The notes under the pieces are model-generated. The model was not told where the DNA came from. It did no database searches and saw nothing but the letters and a program-made list of their open reading frames with translations. Positions 43,876 through 54,545 of a stretch of DNA of 64,000 nucleotides are shown piece after piece; the stretch's first letter is position 1; every line of letters begins with the position of its first letter. The position numbers and the translations under genes are program-made. The stretch comes from Elephas maximus indicus (lineage: Eukaryota > Chordata > Mammalia > Proboscidea > Elephantidae), in the NCBI RefSeq assembly GCF_024166365.1, contig NC_064826.1, positions 64,807,001 through 64,871,000 on the forward strand, given 5' to 3'.

Positions 43876-43880
43876 GTATA

Positions 43881-44084
43881 TATATTTCATTTCACAAAGA
43901 ATTCAACATCAAGTACAATAAGAAAGCATAATAAAAACAACAATAGAGAATCAGGAATAAGGCAGAGAAGAGTCCAGTTATGGAGATTGTAAATCCATAG
44001 AGTTGGTTGCTTTGATTGTGCCTTCACATATGATCTAAAGCATCCTGGAGATCATAATGAAAAGGAGGTGTACTCATATACAGG
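43881..44084. other. short unique stretch
   Basis: Sequence between LTR and SINE; nothing recognised. Confidence 0.4.
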
Positions 44085-44253
44085 GCAGCTAACTGAAAGG
44101 TCGGTGATTTGAACCCACCAGCTGTCCCATGGGAGAAAGATGTGGCAGTCTGCTTCTGTAAGAATTATATAGCCTTGGAAACCCTATGGGGTAGTTCTAC
44201 TCTGTCCTGTAGGGTCGGAGTTGACTCTTTGATAATGGGTTTGATTTTTAGGG
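44085..44253 (+). mobile_element. AfroSINE, long form, 5'-truncated, plus strand
   Basis: Lacks the A-box head; begins CAGCTAACTGAAAGGTCGGT, then GATTTGAACCCACCAGCTGT, the long-form segment GATGTGGCAGTCTGCTTCTG, and tail TAGGGTCGGAGTTGACTC. Confidence 0.83.
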
Positions 44254-44354
44254 GTTGGGTAATGCTAAGGAAAAACAGCATTTTCTATGATCTCAGAGGA
44301 AACAATGCTTTTGTTTTGTTGCTAAAGAAAAAGTTTTTACATGGGACTTTATCA

Positions 44355-44625
44355 TGTAGATGATAATGAAAATAGCTAACATTTACCATCCCAGGCACTA
44401 TTTAAAGGGCTTTAGTATTGTCAATTCACTTAGTCTTTACAATAGCCAATCATTTTTTTTTTTTTTAGTATTGTCAATTCACTTAGTCTTTACAATAGCC
44501 AATCATTTTTATAGCTGTGGGAACTGAAACACAGAGTTTAAGCACTGAGCTTAGAGCCACAGCTTATGGGTGGAGGTACTGGGTGGCCTAGGTAGTCTGA
44601 CCCTGAAGTCTGATGTAGGAGCCAG
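44355..44625 (+). repeat. MIR element carrying a 47-bp tandem duplication
   Basis: ATAGCTAACATTTACCATCC, CTATTTAAAGGGCTTTAG, GGGAACTGAAACACAGAG and GTAGTCTGACCCTGAAG follow the MIR consensus order. The segment TTTAGTATTGTCAATTCACT... at 44411-44457 is repeated exactly at 44464-44510 (53-bp period, T-run between). Confidence 0.8.
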
Positions 44626-46164
44626 GTTTTAGAATAGACTCTTCAAGGTAAGCTGTTTCTTTCTGTGTTTTTTATCCCATTTTGGAAAGTAGTTTTCCTT
44701 CTTAGGCTTTTAACAGAGTTTAGAACTGACTACCATTTCACAGTATGATCAAAGTAAAAAAAAAAAAAAAGTGTGTGTTCTCACTTTGAGACAAATAAAA
44801 CTCATTTTTAGTTTTTCTTTGTTAATGCTATTTTATTGGCTATTCTTTGAAACTTCTGTGAAATGGTTCTTATTTTACAGGTGGGGAACCAGAGGGAAAG
44901 AGTTAAATGCACAATAGCAGGGTAAATTAAGAGTTGACCCGGGACCGGGAGTAATTTGAATGCATAATTCTGTTTTGCAACATTTTGGTCTTTTATTGAT
45001 GTATATTTTGTATTCAGAGTAGACTGTTGGGCCATGGGTCAGTTAATATGCCTTCCCTGGATCAGACTCATTGACAGCTCAGTAAATATAATTGAGTCAC
45101 AACAGCACACCCTTAACAATTTAGACATCAAACACTTGCTTTGAACACATTGTCCTTTGTTTAATATCCTCTAATGTGACCTTTCAAGATCTCTAACATG
45201 TGGTTTAAATTTTAGAGCTTCTCAGCCTTGCCGTTGAGATCTATCTTAAATTTTATCATCCAGGTATTACCTCTCATACTTATAAAAATGTTTTGTTTAA
45301 AGAATCTGGCCCTTGAATTCAGAACAGATTTAGCGCAAGTTTAGGAATATACATTAAAACAAGTATAGTTAGCAATCCACAGTGTCTTTGTATTCTGTTT
45401 AACTTATTATCTGTGCCCTTATTTGTCATTTTTTGGCCCTTCATCTTGTTTTCTAGATTTTCTTTATAAAATTCGCATATGTTTCTAAAGTAATGAATAT
45501 AATATTTTCATCAGCTACAATTCTAATGGACTATTATATAATAAAGTGTGAGACTAATTGATGCAGTGTTTTGAGCTTTAAGATGTAAAGATAGTATGTT
45601 CATAAATGTGTTCTTTGTGTGGTTTGCATTTCCTATGGAAAGGTCATTTTCATTGCCTGAAATTGGTCACCTTCAGTTCCTTCTCTTTCTTCTGCCAGGA
45701 GTGGTGGAGGTTAAGAAGAGAGGATGGTGAGACTGAGGTGTTAATCTAACATCTTCCTTTCCAAAGCTTTTATAAAGCACAGGTGAGCAAGGTCTTCGTA
45801 CAGGTCAGAGTCAAATGACAAGATGTGGTGGCATGTCCTGAAGATGCATTTTACCAGATGTTAGCTCCTTAGGAAGCACTATGGAAAAAATGGCTCTGTG
45901 GTTGAATATGTTTGGGAAGCTTTATACCATATCTCCTTAGAGAGTCACAAGATTATTAGCATATTCAGGGCTCCAAGACCGCACTTGACTGTTAGCATTT
46001 TTGCAACCCCCTTCCCCACCAGTTCGTTTTAAAAGTGATATTCAGCATTCCGTGACTAGTGAAACACATTTTGGGAAACATTGTAGTTTTAAAAACAGAA
46101 TTTTTCTTTTGAATTGCGTTTCAAAAGTTCAGTTGCTCTTACTGTTAATTTTTTCCCCTTATAG
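44626..46164. other. intronic stretch, nothing recognised
   Basis: A-run at about 44756-44770. No gene or interspersed repeat recognised. Confidence 0.5.
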
Positions 46165-46560
46165 TAATTATGGCTTGAATTTCATTACCCCAAAATATGT
46201 GTAGAATTCCTGGCCCTTGTATCTGTGGTTGTACTCTTGTTTGGAAACAGTTTTCTTTTGTTATGTTAATGAGGTCTACCAGTATAGGGCAGGTCCTAAA
46301 CTTACATAATTACTTCAGAATTATAAGAAGACCAGAACAGAGACACAGAGACTCACGCAGGAGAAGACACCAAGGAACCCAAGGAACAACAGGGGCCAGT
46401 GGCAAACGTTAGAAACTGAGAGAGTCTCACAGAAGGAAATCAACATGTCCAGGACCTTGACTGGGACTCTTAGCTTTCAGAACTGTGAGGAAATAAATTT
46501 CTGTTCTTTAAAGCTAACCCCCTGTGGTATTTTTGTTAAAACAGCACTATTTGACTAAGA
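46165..46560 (+). mobile_element. MaLR-type LTR, diverged
   Basis: TATGGCTTGAATTTCATTAC near the start; AACTGTGAGGAAATAAATTT, CCTGTGGTATTTTTGTTAAA and CAGCACTATTTGACTAAGA at the end. Middle sequence (GAAGACCAGAACAGAGACAC) is closer to the older MLT1 style. No convincing target-site duplication found. Confidence 0.7.
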
Positions 46561-46879
46561 TAATCGTGATCTAAGAAATCTGAAAATTACAATAATGAAT
46601 GTTGGATTAGGATAAAGTGTTTTCAGTGAGTGAAAGTGCTATTATGATAAAATTAATTTCAACTTTGACTAAATCTTGTAAACAAGTAATCCATTTTTGC
46701 TGTTAAAAGAATCTGGCCCTTGTTAAAGTTGTTTAGATAAATTCTCTCTGTACTTAGTGGAAAGTTTTTTAGTATATTGACCTAAACAGCTTTAACATTA
46801 TCTCAGGGCAAACTACTTTAAAAGGTTTACTCATACAATCTTTGCTCAGGCTCCCCTATTTGTAATATGTTTCAGAAAG
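46561..46879. other. intronic stretch, nothing recognised
   Basis: No feature recognised. Confidence 0.4.
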
Positions 46880-46891
46880 CAATCTAACAAC

Positions 46892-47062
46892 CAAAACAAA
46901 CCAAATTAAACCCAGTGCTGTCGAATCTATTCCGACTCATAGCGGCCCTATAGGACAGAGTAGAACTGCCCCACAGAGTTTCCAAGGAGCGCCTGGCAGA
47001 TTGGAACTGCTGACCCTTTGGTTAGCAGCCGTAGCACTTAACCACTATGCCACCAGGGTTTC
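46892..47062 (-). mobile_element. AfroSINE, minus strand, with 12-bp TSD
   Basis: Tail AACCCAGTGCTGTCGAATCT, body GTAGAACTGCCCCACAGAGT, head CTATGCCACCAGGGTTTC. Flanked by CAATCTAACAAC at 46880-46891 and 47063-47074. Confidence 0.92.
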
Positions 47063-47551
47063 CAATCTAACAACACAAAATAATTAAAAATTCAAAAAGA
47101 TATTTGGGAAATGCTACCAAATGTGACACATTAATTCTGTAATAAACTCGGTTTAATAAATGAACAGCGCGTGATCATTAATTGCTTCTAGACTTTGGGC
47201 AAGTCACTTCTTCAATTCTGACTCCTTCCTCCACTACCATCAAGTCGATTCTGACTCATGGTGACCCTATAGGACAGAGTAGAACTGCCCCATTGACCTA
47301 TGCCACCACAGTTTCCAATCTAACAGCACAAAATAATAAAAAATTCAAAAAAAATATTTGTGAGAAATGCTACCAAGTGTGACACATTAATTCTGTAATA
47401 AATGCAGTTTAATAAATGAACATTATTAACAGCGCGTGATCATTAATTGCTTCCTGACTTTGGGCAAGTCACTTCTTCAATTCTGACTCCTTCCTCCACT
47501 ACCGTCAAGTTGATTCTGACTCATAGTGACCATATAGGACAGAGCAGAACT
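47046..47551. repeat. tandem duplication, ~253-bp unit spanning SINE-spacer-SINE
   Basis: The block from the end of one AfroSINE head (TATGCCACCAGGGTTTCC), through a ~170-bp unique spacer (TAATTCTGTAATAAA, GCGCGTGATCATTAATTGCT), into the next SINE tail (GTAGAACTGCCCC) is present twice with a 253-bp offset (for example TCCAATCTAAC at 47061 and 47314). The two units differ by several substitutions and a small insertion (ACATTATTA near 47424). Confidence 0.88.
47232..47291 (-). mobile_element. AfroSINE tail, truncated by the tandem duplication
   Basis: CTACCATCAAGTCGATTCTG to GTAGAACTGCCCC, then joins abruptly to ATTGACCTATGCCACCACAG, the start of the second duplicated unit. Confidence 0.8.
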
Positions 47552-47648
47552 GCCCTATAGAGTTTCTAAGGGGTGCCTGGTGGATTTGAACTGCTGACTG
47601 TTTGGTTAGCAGCAGTAGCTCTTAACCGCTACACCACCAGGGCTTCCA
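47498..47648 (-). mobile_element. AfroSINE, minus strand
   Basis: Complete counterpart of the truncated copy: TACCGTCAAGTTGATTCTGA, CAGAACTGCCCTATAGAGTT, head CTACACCACCAGGGCTTCC. Confidence 0.87.
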
Positions 47649-48185
47649 TCCCTAGAGGGCTGAAAAGGTGGTATCTGAAATCCCTTTAGGTTCTTATATC
47701 TAGCTAGAGTTATCTGAATGAGTTTACACATATAAAAACCAAAATAGGACGGTCTAGCACAGTACCTTTTATTGAGAGTATGGACTGTCTCCTTCACTGG
47801 GCTTTCCTTGGGGACACAGAGTGTAATTTATTCATTGTTGTATTCCCAGCACTGAGCACATTGTAGTTTAAAAATAAATTTGAACCAAACTTGAAATATG
47901 AAAATTAGTATCCAGCTCCTCCATTTTAAAGTATGATCCTGTCTTTTATAGACTTCAACACTTAAGAATTTTTTTTCCCAGTGCAGTTGGATCATAAGAA
48001 CATAGCTCTTTTGATGTCCACATCCATCAACATGCAGCACCTCTGTTTTTGCAACTTAAGTTACAGAAGCTCTGACCCAATTACAGAGGTGTAGTTTCTT
48101 ACAGAATGAAATGTTTTAAGAATCTCTTGAGATAATTCTCCTAATTAGAAGTCAGGAGATGAGAACTTTTATGTAATCAGCATTA
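47649..48185. other. intronic stretch with a weak L2 scrap
   Basis: TTATTCATTGTTGTATTCCC followed by AGCACTGAGCACATTGTAG (about 47828-47865) resembles an L2 3' end. Nothing else recognised. Confidence 0.4.
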
Positions 48186-48430
48186 TGGTAGAGTAGAAAG
48201 AATCCAGGCTTTGCAGTCAGGTGTTTGAAAGCATCTTCTCTGTTTCATTTACTATAGCTGAATAATGTAAGACCAGTTTCTTGTCTCTGTGAGATCAGTT
48301 TCTTCATCTGTAAAGTGAATATGATATTATATATTAATAGAGGGTGTTGGAAGGATTAAAAGAGCCCTTGAATATAAAATGCTAACATGGGACTTGGGGC
48401 ATGGTAGGCACTTGGGAAATGTTAGTTCCC
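48186..48430 (+). repeat. MIR element
   Basis: GGCTTTGCAGTCAGGTGTTT, AGTTTCTTCATCTGTAAAGT, GAAGGATTAAAAGAGCCC and GCATGGTAGGCACTTGGGAA are in MIR order. Confidence 0.75.
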
Positions 48431-48550
48431 TTCCACAGATACCTTCAGAATTTTTCAACCTTGAGGGAAACTGACTTGACAACACATCAACAGATGAATG
48501 TGTTGACTGTGGCACTGCTGCTATAACCAGGAGAAAAGTGTTCCTTGTTT

Positions 48551-49412
48551 ACCACAAAGCTGGACTATATGAAGAAAAACGAGGCATCAGGATTGGAGGA
48601 AGACTCATAAACAGCCTGCGATATGCAGATGACACAGCCTTGCTTGCTGAAAGCAAAGAGGACTTGAAGCACATACTGACGGATATCAAGGACTACAACC
48701 TACAGTATGGATTACACCTCAATGTAGAGAAAGTAATAATCCTCACAACTGGATCAATAACCAACATCATGATAAATGGAGGAATGACTGAAGTTTGTCA
48801 AGGATTTCATTTTACTTAGGTCCACAATCAACGTCCATGGAAGCTGCAGTCAAGAAATCAAACCACGTGTTGCACTGGGCAGATATGCTGCAAAAGACCT
48901 CTTTGGAGTGTTAAAAAGTGAAGATGTCGCTTTGAGGACAAAGGTGCACCTGACCCAAGCCATGGTATTTTCAGTTGTCTCATATACATGTGATAGCTGG
49001 TTAATGAATAAGGAAGACTGAAGAAGAATCGATGCATTTGAATTGTGGTGTTGATGAAGAATATTGACTTATATCACGGACTGCCAGAAGACTGAACAAA
49101 TCTGTCTTGGAAGTAGTAGCGCCAGAATGCTCCTTGGAAGTGAGGATGGTGAGACTTTGTCTCACGTACTTTGGACATGTTACTAGGAGGGACCAGTCTC
49201 TGGAGAAGAACGTCATGCTTAGTAAAGCAGAAGGTCAGTTAAAAAGAGGAAGATTCTCAATGAGGTGGATTGACACGGTGGCTGCAATAGTGAGCTCAAA
49301 CATAGCAACGCTTCTGAGGATGGCGCAGGACCAGACAGTGTTTCATTCTATTGTATGTAGGGTTGCTATGAGTTAGAACCGGCTCGATGACACCTAGTAA
49401 CGACAACAACAT
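48551..49412 (+). mobile_element. RTE LINE, copy C, 5'-truncated
   Basis: Begins AGCTGGACTATATGAAGAAA in the RT and runs to the tail TAGAACCGGCTCGATGACAC and CTAGTAACGACAACAAC. Confidence 0.87.
48558..49376 (+). pseudogene. RTE RT C-terminal half, copy C
   Basis: The catalytic block is intact (SLRYADDTALLAESKEDLKH), readable at 48538-48819. The C-terminal segment is readable at 49107-49376 (VRLCLTYFGHVTRRDQSLEK, RFSMRWIDTVAAI). Frames are shifted between the two parts. Confidence 0.82.
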
Positions 49413-49914
49413 TGCTAGTTTGTATCTCTTACCTTCCTTAGTGTGGCTTATTCAAAAAATTTCCATGACTTGCCCTGTTTCAGAGATGCAAGTGAGTTCA
49501 AATACGTGGGTCAAAACAAAAACAGTCTGGGCTCTCACCTTTCATGATCAAACCCATTTTAAAACTAGTTTTTTCAGACCACTCTGTGAACAAAGAGCAT
49601 TGAAGAGCATTGACTAGCAGAGATAGAATCAGTTGGTTTTCCTCAAAGTAAGTGGTCCCTTTTGGGGTACAAACATGAAAATTGCTATGTTGTAGCACTG
49701 GAGATTGAAAGAGTTCTGGCAGTACTTTGTGGATTTTTGTGGACACACTGCTACCATTTTTTTTAAGGGAAAGACAACAATTTTTTCCCCAAATGGTCAA
49801 GAAATAAATATGAATTGAGTGAGCAACTGTATTGTTATTTGTTTCCTGGAATAGGGATGCTAAACCAAGATTTCATTACAGTGTGACAGATGAATCATTG
49901 GAGGCATTGGGATA
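49413..49914. other. intronic stretch, nothing recognised
   Basis: Local duplication of AAGAGCATTG near 49596-49610. No gene or young repeat seen. Confidence 0.4.
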
Positions 49915-50137
49915 TATTAGAATGGAGGTCGAATTTGGAGAGAGAAGATCTAGGTTTGAGATTCCAGTCTTGTGCTTACTAGTTATGTGGCTTTCTGTAT
50001 ATTTTTTTCCCTGTCTCAACTACTGCATTTAAGAAAAAGAATAGTAATACTTTTTTACAGAATTGTTTTGAGAATTAAGAGAATATGTGAACTTGAAAGC
50101 AATATCTACATTGATATATTGAGTTGTAATTATTTTG
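49915..50137 (+). repeat. MIR element (5' part), split by RTE copy D
   Basis: AGATCTAGGTTTGAGATTCC, TTGTGCTTACTAGTTATGTG and AGAATTGTTTTGAGAATTAA follow MIR order. The expected MIR end (AGCACAGTGCTGCTGG, GTAAATACTTGCTGAATAAA) is found after the RTE at about 53035-53095. Confidence 0.65.
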
Positions 50138-53024
50138 AGACCTTCAGTTGCTGATGTGGCAGGACTCAAAATGAGAAGAAACAACTACAAATATCCAGTG
50201 ATAATTGAAACGTAGAATGTACATAGTATGAATCTAGGAAAATTGGAAATCATCAAGAATGAAATGGAATGCATAAACATCCATACTTTAGGCATTAGTA
50301 ACCTGAAATGGACTGGTATTGGTCATTTTGAATCGGACAATTATATGGTCTACTGTGCCGGGAATGGCAACTTGAGGAGGAATGATGTTACACTTATCGT
50401 CAAAAAGAACATTTCAAGATCTATGCTGAAGTACAATGCTGTCAGTGATTGGATAATATCCATATGCCTGTGAGGAAGACCAGTTAATATGAATATTATT
50501 CAAAATTAAGCGCCAGCTACTAAGGCCAAATATGAAGAAATTGAAGATTTTTACCAACTTTTGCAGTCTGAAATTGATTCAGCATGCAGTCAGGATTCAT
50601 TGATAATTACTGGTGACTGGAATGCGAAAGTTGAGAACAAAGAAGAAGGATTGGTAGTTGGAAAATATGGCCTTGATGACAGAAACTATGCTGGAGATCG
50701 CATGATAGAATTTTTGTAAGAACAACTACTTCTTCATTACAAATACCTTTTTTCAACAACATAAACATGACTGTACACTTGGACCTCACCAGATGGAATA
50801 CACAGGAAACAAATCAGCTACCTATGCAGAAAGAAACAATAGAAAAGCTCAGTATCATCAGTCAGAGCAAGGCCAGGGGCTGACTGTGGACCAGACTGTC
50901 ATTTGCTCATATGCAAGTTCAAGCTGAAGCTGAAGAAAATTAAAACAAGTCCAGGAGAGCCAAAGTACACCCTTGTGTGTATCCCACCTGAATTTAGAGA
51001 CCATCTCAAGAATAGGTTTGATGCATTGGACACTAAACACCAAAGACCAGAGAAGTTGTGGGATGACATCCAGGGACATCATACATGAAGAAAGCAAGAG
51101 GTCATTAAAAAGACAGGAAAGAAAGAAAAGACCAAAATAGATGTTAGAAGAAACTCTGAAATTTGCTCTTGAACATCAAGTAGCTAAAGCAAATGGAAGA
51201 AATGATGACGTAAAAGAGGTGAACAGAAGATTTCACAGGGCAGCTTGAGAAGATAAAACTAAAATATTATAATGAAATGTGCAAAGACCTGGAGTAAGAA
51301 AACCAAAACGGAAGAACACGCTTTGCATTACTCAAGCTAAAAGAACTAAAGAAAAAACTCAAGCCTCAAGTTGCAATATTCAAGGATTCTATGGAGAAAA
51401 TATTAGACGACTCAGGAAGCATCAAAAGAAGGTGGAAGGAATACCAGAATCACTATACCAAAAAGAATTTATCGATATTAACCATTTCAGGAAGTAGCAT
51501 AGGATCAGGAACTGATGGTACTAAAGGAAGAAATCTAAGCTGCACTGAAGTCATTAGCAAAAAACAAGGCTTCAGGAATTGATGGAATACCAGTTGAGGT
51601 GTTTCAGCAAACAGATGCAGTGCTGGAAGTATTCACTCATGTATGCCAAGAAATTTGGAAGAGGGCTACCTGGCCAACTGACTGGAAGAGATCCATATTT
51701 ATGCCCGTTCCCAAGAAGGGTGATCCAACAGAACGTGAAAATTATCAAGCAATATCGTTAATATCATACGCGAGTAGAATTTTGCTGAAGATCATTCAAA
51801 AATGGCTGCAGCAGTACATCGACAGGGAGCTGCCAGAAATTCAAGCTGAATTTAGAAGAGGATGTGGAACCAGGGATATCATTGATGATGTCAGATGGAT
51901 CCTGGTCTAAAGCAGAGAATACCAGAAATATGTTTACCTGTGTTTTATTGACTATGCAGAGGAATTCGACCGTGTGGATAACAAATTATGGATAACATTG
52001 CAAAGAATGGAAATTCCAGGACACTTACTTGTGTTCATGAGGAACCTGTACATAGATCAAGAGGCAGTCATTTGAACAGTACAAGGGAATACTTCATGGT
52101 TTAAAGTCAGGGAATGTGTGCACCAGGACTGTATTCTTTCCCCATACCTATTCAATCTATATATTGAGCAAATAATCTGAGAAGCTGGATTATATGGAGA
52201 AGAAGGGGGCATCAGGATTGGAGGAAGACTCGTTAACAGTTTGTGTTATGCGTATGATGCAACCCTGCTTGCTGAAAGTGAAGACGTGAATCACTTACTT
52301 ATGAAGATCAAGGACCACAGCCTTATGTATGGATTACACCTCAACATAAAAAAAAGCAGAAATCCTCACAACCGGACCAATAAGCAACATCATGATAAAT
52401 GGAGAAAAGACTGAAGCTGTTAGGATTTCATTTTACTTGGCTCCACAATCAACACCCATAAAAAGAGCAGTCAAGAAATCAAAGGATGCATTTCCTTGGG
52501 AAAATCTGCTGCAAAATACCTTTTTAAAGTGTTAACAAGCAAAGATGTTACCTTGAAAACTAAGGTGTGCCTGACTCAAGCCATTGTGTACTCATTTGCC
52601 TCATATGCATGGTAAAAGCTGGAAAACGAATAAGGAAGACTGAAGAAGAATTAATGCCTTTGAATTATGGTGTTGGTGAAGAATACTGAATATACAATGG
52701 ACAGCCAAAAGAACCAACAAATCTGTCTTGGAAGATGAACAGCCAGAATGTTCTTTAAAAGCAAGAATGGCAAGACTACTTTTCACATACTTCGAACATG
52801 TTATCACGAGGGACCAGTCCCTGGAGAGCATCGTGCTTGGTAAAGTAGAGGGTTAGGAAAAAAGAGGAAGACCCTCAATAAGATGGATTGATACAGTGGC
52901 TGCAGCAATGGGCTCAAGCATAACAATGATTGTGAGGATGGCATAGGACCAGGCGGTGTTTCATTCTGTTGTATATAGGGTTGCTATGAGTTGGAACCGA
53001 CTTAATGGCACCTAACAACAACAA
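50138..53024 (+). mobile_element. RTE/BovB-like LINE, copy D, nearly complete
   Basis: Begins GAGACCTTCAGTTGCTGATG just upstream of the endonuclease and runs to the tail TTGGAACCGACTTAATGGCA and CCTAACAACAACAA; about 2.9 kb. It sits inside a MIR element. Confidence 0.87.
50228..53010 (+). pseudogene. decayed RTE ORF, copy D
   Basis: Endonuclease part at 50228-50473 (NLGKLEIIKNEMECINIHTL, KKNISRSMLKYNAVS). RT parts at 51391-51582, 51579-51761 and 51599-51910 (RELPEIQAEFRRGCGTRDI). The catalytic YADD has become YAYD (tgttatgcgtatgatgc near 52244-52260), so this copy is catalytically dead as well as frameshifted. Confidence 0.82.
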
Positions 53025-53100
53025 TTACTCCAGCATGTAGCACAGTGCTGCTGGTAGATACTGGTGTGCAGTAAATACTTGCTGAATAAATAAAGCATGG
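53025..53100 (+). repeat. MIR element (3' part)
   Basis: GCATGTAGCACAGTGCTGCT and GCAGTAAATACTTGCTGAAT: the MIR end expected after 50137. Confidence 0.55.
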
Positions 53101-53495
53101 GAAAATTAAGCTGGAAGAATTTGCTTCTTAATATAAACATTAAGGTTCCCTGTCTTTATTTTTTTCCAAGTCAAGAAAAGAAGTGTTAATCATCTAATAC
53201 ATAGTTTTTTGGCAGAGACAAGATTTTGATCATAATGATGGGCTGTTCAGTATTCCAGAGGACTATAGAGTGCATCAGTCAATAAAACAGACTGAGGGTA
53301 CAAATTATTCATGTTAAACAGTTTATATAATTTAAAACTATATATTAAATATACACTGTGTACTTAGCACTTAGTCAGTTAGGTAAATATTGACTGGGAG
53401 CATGCCGTGTGTGCTGTAACAGAGACGATGCTAGCTTACCCAACCTTACAACCAGTTATATAGACTTTCTTTTCTTCTTTTCTTTACCAGTCCTG
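53101..53495. other. intronic stretch with an exon-like fragment
   Basis: Contains an AG acceptor-like site at 53214-53215 after a T-run and a short open segment (53216-53317) in phase with the exon 2 donor. No known neurabin exon matches it. See findings. Confidence 0.25.
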
Positions 53496-53612
53496 ATTAC
53501 TGATGGCAAGCTCCACAAGTGCAGAGATGTGTCTTATTTCTTCTTGTACCATCAGCCCTTTGTATGGTACGTTGAGCATAAGTTCTCAATAAATATTTGT
53601 TGAATCACGAAT
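53496..53612 (+). repeat. L2 3'-end fragment
   Basis: GATGGCAAGCTCCACAAGTG, GAGATGTGTCTTATTTCTTC and TTCTCAATAAATATTTGTTG match the L2 3' end order. Confidence 0.65.
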
Positions 53613-53681
53613 AGATAGAAATTCTGATTTAGTAGCCTTTTTACAGAAAAGAATTTCAGCTGTAATAGTTATAATAAAAAC

Positions 53682-53838
53682 CCAAAAAACCCATTGCCAC
53701 ATTTCCAATTCATAGCGACCCTATAAGACAGAGTAGAACTGCCCCATAGAGTTTCCAAGGAGTGCCTGGTGGATTCTGACTGTTAACCTTTTGGTTAGCA
53801 GCCCTAGCTCTTAACTACTATGTCACCAGAGTTTCTAA
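53682..53838 (-). mobile_element. AfroSINE, minus strand
   Basis: Tail CCCATTGCCACATTTCCAAT with a short change in the usual CGAGTC segment, body GTAGAACTGCCCCATAGAGT, head CTATGTCACCAGAGTTTC. Confidence 0.85.
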
Positions 53839-54545
53839 CGGTCATAATGGTTAACATGAATTAAACTGTTACAATGTGACATGTCCGGTGCTAAGTGATT
53901 TACAGACTGTTATGGCTTGAATTGTGGCCCCTCAAAAGATGTATCAGTTTGGCTTAGCCACTTATTTCCAGTATTGTGTGACTGTCCACCATTTTGTCAT
54001 CTGATGTGATTTTTTTCTATGTGTTATAAAATCTTTTATAACGTTAATGAGGTGGAATTAGTGAGTTATGTTAATGAGGCAGGACTCAATTTATAAGATT
54101 AGGTTGTATTTTAAGTCAGTAGCCTTTGAGATGTAAAAAAGAGAAGTGAGCAGAGAGACAGAGACCTCATACCACTGAGAAACAAGAACCGTGAGAATAG
54201 CGTGTCTTTTGGACCCAGGGTCCCTGTGCTGAGAAGTTCTTGACCAGGGAAGATTGATGACAAGGGCTTTCCTCCAGAGCCAACAGAGAGAAAGCCTTCT
54301 GCTAGACCTGACACCCTGAATTTTGACTTCTAGCTTCCTAAACTGTGAGAGAATAAACTTACGTTTGGTAAAGCCATCCACTTGTGGTGTTTCTGTTAGA
54401 GCAGTACTCAATAGCTAAGACAGACAATAACTCATTTAATCCTCTCAAAGCACCTTGAGGAGGCTACTGTTATTATTCACATTTTACATATGAAGGCTTG
54501 GAGTCTCAGAGAGTTTAGATAATTTGCCCAATGTCATATACCCAT
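53839..54545 (+). repeat. MIR element split by an LTR
   Basis: 53839-53907 (GTGACATGTCCGGTGCTAAG) and 54423-54545 (TCATTTAATCCTCTCAAAGC, ACATTTTACATATGAAGGCT) are the two halves of one MIR, joined once the LTR at 53908-54422 is removed. Confidence 0.75.
53908..54422 (+). mobile_element. solo LTR, ERVL-MaLR-like, in a MIR
   Basis: Starts TGTTATGGCTTGAATTGTGG and ends TCAATAGCTAAGACA; 515 bp. CAGAC lies directly before it (53903-53907) and again at 54421-54425, overlapping the terminal CA, so the duplication boundary is ambiguous by two bases. Confidence 0.85.

Noticed and set aside
47046-47551. CRISPR-like array of repeats and spacers
   Set aside because: Only two long units with SINE content; this is a mammalian tandem duplication.
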